From a bacterium (GTDB lineage Bacteria > Sysuimicrobiota > Sysuimicrobiia > Sysuimicrobiales > Segetimicrobiaceae): a stretch of DNA of 34,206 bases. Numbering within the stretch: position 1 is the first letter of the stretch; the number at the start of each line of letters is the position of its first letter. The notes beneath the pieces are model-generated. The model was given only the letters and a program-made list of their open reading frames with translations, was not told where the DNA came from and did not search any database. The stretch covers positions 1 through 34,206 of the forward strand of contig DATGFS010000070.1 of assembly GCA_035308905.1 (NCBI GenBank), in the 5' to 3' direction. A program made the position numbers and the translations under genes. Below, one piece after another: positions 32,075 through 34,206 of this stretch.

Positions 32075-33987
32075 CCTTCCCGCTTCAAAACGTCGCAGAA
32101 CGCGTCGACCACCTTGGGGTCGAACTGCGCGCCCGCGCAGCGGCGGAGTTCCGCGACGGCGTCCAGTGAGTACACCATCGCCCGATACGGCCGCACCGTC
32201 GTCATCACGCCGTACGCATCCGCCACGGCGAGGATTCTCGCCCCGAGCGGAATCTGGTCGCCCTTCAGGCCGTCCGGATACCCCTTACCGTCCCACTGTT
32301 CATAACGGTGGCGGAGAATCGCCGCGACGCCCTGCATCCCCTTGACCGGCCGCAGCACCTGCTCCGCAAGCGCCGGAACGGCGCGCACGATGCCGCGCTG
32401 CTGCTCCGTCAGGCGGGAATGGCCGCGGAGAATCGCTTCCGGCACGCCGATCTTCCCGAGATCGTGCAGCAAGGCCGCGCGGCGGAGGTCCACGATCTCC
32501 TCGCGGCTGCAGGACAGCATGCCGGCCGTGGCCTCGACCCACGCCTCCAGGCGCTCGCTGTAGCCGGCCCGGTGGCCGTCGCGGTCGTCGAGGGCCCGAC
32601 CGAGGATCTTGACCTGTTCCTCGGCTTTGAGCGCGCTGCGTTCCGCGTTCAGCAATTTGGCCGCGCGCTCGACGAGCAGCGGGTAGAGCTCCTCGAGGGC
32701 CCAGGGCGTCGGAAGGGGTCCGCCGAGCTCGTAGGCGGCTCCCGACGGGACCGGCCCGGCCGTGCCGTTCGACGGTTGTGGAGATGGCGCTGCGGCGGGG
32801 GGCTCGACGGGGGCCGTCGCCGGCTGCGGCGTCGGGACGGGGTCGGCCGGCGGGGTCGGGACAGAGCCGGCCGGCGGCGTGCTGTCGGCCGACAACGTTT
32901 CTCTCAGACGCGCGCTTTCCGCTTCCAAGATCCGCTTGGCGTCGGACACGGGCGTTCGTTCGGCCGGCGGCTCCGGCCGCGGGTCGGCCTGCCGGACGGG
33001 GGTCTCGAACAGCTCGCGCCGCATCGCCACGAGCCGCGCGCTCTCGCTTTCGAGCTCCTGCCGGGCCGCGGTGATCTGCGCGTCGAGCGCTTCACGGGCC
33101 GCCGTCGCGAGCCGCGCGCTCTCGCTCTCGAGCTCCTGCCGGGCCGCGGCGATCTGTGCGTCAAGCGCTTCGCGGGCCGCCGCGACGCGGGCGTCCTCCG
33201 AGGCCAGGTCGTCGCGCGCCTTCGTCAGCCGCACGTGCTCCGAGGCAAGGCGCGCCCGCTCGATCTGCAGCTCGTTCTGCACCGCCAAGAGCCACAGGTT
33301 GAGCGCCGCCAGCTGTTGACGCGCCTGGTCGAGCCGTGCGCGCTGCGCTTCCAGCTCGCGGTGCGCCTCGGACAGCGACGTGCCCTCGGTCTGCAGAATG
33401 CGCAGCGCCTCGGCGATCCGGACGTCGTCCGCGCCGGCGTCCGGTTGGGGCCCGCCGGCCCGTTCGGCTAACAGGGCACATTCCAGCGCTGTCGCCCCCT
33501 GCATCGCCAGCGCCAGCATGACGTCGAGCTCAGCCGCAGACCAGCTGCGCGGTGCGTCGAAGCAGCAGACGATCGATCCGAGCCTCTTGCCGCCGCGAGT
33601 GAGCGGCCACGAGGCAACGGCGCGGTAGCCCTCGCGCTCCGCGGTCTGGCGCAGCCCGTCATCTTGCGGAAGGTCCCGGACGTCGGAGACGATGACGGGG
33701 CCGGATCCGGATGTGCTGCGATGCTCGGGGATCCCGCCGCGCGAGGCCCACAGGCGCGTCGCCTCGCCGTCCGGGGCGGAGAGGTACACCGCGCCGCGCT
33801 GCCCGCCCGTCAGAGCCAGGGCGGCCACCCCGATCGCCTCGGCGGCGTCGGCCACCGACGTGGACCGCTTCAACGTTCCACTGAGGCTTACGAAACGTTC
33901 TATTAAATTGCCGCCGGAGGACGGAGTGGGAGACTCCTGGTCCCGACGCACCAGCGTACCAGCCTGAGGAACGCCGTCGTCCGTCAT
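32071..33987 (-). CDS. GAF / coiled-coil / degenerate HD-GYP domain protein
   Basis: A 638-aa signalling protein without membrane helices. A GAF-like domain (about 27-172), a long coiled coil (about 185-325, with a two-copy 26-residue repeat), a Pro-rich linker (about 342-405) and an HD-GYP-type domain (about 450-638). HD (AALLHDLGKIGVP) and GYP (WDGKGYPDGL) are kept. The other usual metal-binding residues are replaced: the HS.R His is Tyr (GYSERL), the HP His is Val (RAVPAL), HHE is RYE and the late D of VYDAL is Gly (AYGVM). It may bind but probably not hydrolyse cyclic-di-GMP (inference). ATG 33987 has GGTGGGG six bases upstream. Confidence 0.88.
   Translation of the reverse strand: MTDDGVPQAGTLVRRDQESPTPSSGGNLIERFVSLSGTLKRSTSVADAAEAIGVAALALTGGQRGAVYLSAPDGEATRLWASRGGIPEHRSTSGSGPVIVSDVRDLPQDDGLRQTAEREGYRAVASWPLTRGGKRLGSIVCCFDAPRSWSAAELDVMLALAMQGATALECALLAERAGGPQPDAGADDVRIAEALRILQTEGTSLSEAHRELEAQRARLDQARQQLAALNLWLLAVQNELQIERARLASEHVRLTKARDDLASEDARVAAAREALDAQIAAARQELESESARLATAAREALDAQITAARQELESESARLVAMRRELFETPVRQADPRPEPPAERTPVSDAKRILEAESARLRETLSADSTPPAGSVPTPPADPVPTPQPATAPVEPPAAAPSPQPSNGTAGPVPSGAAYELGGPLPTPWALEELYPLLVERAAKLLNAERSALKAEEQVKILGRALDDRDGHRAGYSERLEAWVEATAGMLSCSREEIVDLRRAALLHDLGKIGVPEAILRGHSRLTEQQRGIVRAVPALAEQVLRPVKGMQGVAAILRHRYEQWDGKGYPDGLKGDQIPLGARILAVADAYGVMTTVRPYRAMVYSLDAVAELRRCAGAQFDPKVVDAFCDVLKREG
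33031..33186 (-). repeat. 78-bp tandem duplication in the coiled coil
   Basis: Two adjacent units, 33031-33108 and 33109-33186, nearly identical. Each encodes 26 residues beginning AREALDAQI, with QELESESARL inside. The duplication keeps the reading frame and the coiled-coil heptad-like pattern, so it lengthens the helix. Confidence 0.85.
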
Positions 33988-34166
33988 CGCCGCCCCCACC
34001 GTAAGGAGCCTTGTGCCCCACTCGGGGTTGCGCCAGACCAACCGGCCGCGTCCCGCGGCTCGACCCCGCCGCGCCCCGGCGGTGTCTAGGTTCAGATAGA
34101 TCCGACTACACTTGACACTCGGTGCAACGGCGGCATCGGGGCCGCTTCCGGCCGTTGGGCGGTGGC

Positions 34167-34172
34167 TATACT
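34167..34172 (+). promoter_or_regulatory. -10 box before the last gene, leaderless spacing
   Basis: TATACT ends nine bases before ATG 34182, with no Shine-Dalgarno in between (GGCACCACC). No convincing -35 at 17 bases. The divergent gap 34042-34166 holds nothing else I can support, apart from a TTGACA-like word near 34114. Confidence 0.4.
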
Positions 34173-34181
34173 GGCACCACC

Positions 34182-34206
34182 ATGGCCATCCTCAAGCCGT
34201 TCCTAC
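34182..34206 (+). CDS. Start of a gene, probably DUF1015 family (partial)
   Basis: Only eight codons are in the window: MAILKPFL. DUF1015-family proteins commonly begin with a motif of the form MA.I.PF(R)ALRP, so this is the best guess. The rest is outside the window, so the call is weak. Confidence 0.4.

Overview
The window is a gene-dense stretch of very GC-rich bacterial chromosome. The genes are nearly all housekeeping or widely conserved, with no rRNA, tRNA, CRISPR array, insertion sequence or phage gene that I can recognise. The infC-rpmI-rplT / rRNA methyltransferase / pheS-pheT / CvpA-family / polX order, a YqzL-like small gene beside pheS, a menaquinone gene (menA), a four-subunit 2-oxoacid:ferredoxin oxidoreductase and a SpoIIE-type phosphatase with a STAS partner suggest a GC-rich lineage related to Gram-positives (Firmicutes/Chloroflexota-like or a deep uncultured phylum). 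The lineage cannot be fixed from this sequence. A C-terminal CSC motif in the MTA phosphorylase, known from hyperthermophile homologues, hints at warm habitats but does not prove it.

Layout. (1) 25-6587, + strand: MoxR AAA+ ATPase, DUF58 protein, BatA-like vWA membrane protein and a large protein with two vWA domains around a glutamine-amidotransferase-like domain. The last three are coupled by stop/start overlaps. (2) 6646-8585, - strand: iron-dependent alcohol dehydrogenase overlapping a HAD phosphatase. (3) 8723-12586, + strand: MTA phosphorylase, a small membrane protein, a STAS anti-sigma antagonist and a membrane-bound PP2C/SpoIIE phosphatase. (4) 12591-16765, - strand: a TetR regulator with a perfect 20-bp operator, a complete SsuA/TauA-type ABC importer and menA. 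(5) 16935-18329, +: a purple-acid-phosphatase-like enzyme. (6) 18394-24269, +: translation block with a sigma70 promoter, a structured attenuator leader, infC starting at a near-cognate ATC codon, rpmI, rplT, a TrmH-family methyltransferase, a YqzL-like gene, pheS and pheT. (7) 24339-32074, +: CvpA-family protein, PolX, 3-methyladenine glycosylase with a repeated basic tail, acyl-CoA ligase, then ferredoxin, alpha, beta and gamma subunits of an oxoacid:ferredoxin oxidoreductase. (8) 32071-33987, -: a GAF/coiled-coil/HD-GYP protein whose metal-binding residues are mostly replaced. (9) A gene beginning MAILKPF runs off the right end.

How the genes work together. Many adjacent genes overlap by NTGA, so translational coupling is the rule. 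The most unusual signals are a dispersed hairpin element ending in ACCATG, the infC leader and its ATC start, a probable CTG start for polX, the 42-bp minisatellite that forms the glycosylase tail, the degenerate HD-GYP domain, and several start codons placed 5-9 bases after a -10-like box with no Shine-Dalgarno sequence, as expected for leaderless mRNAs. I see no clearly new multi-gene defence or biosynthetic system.
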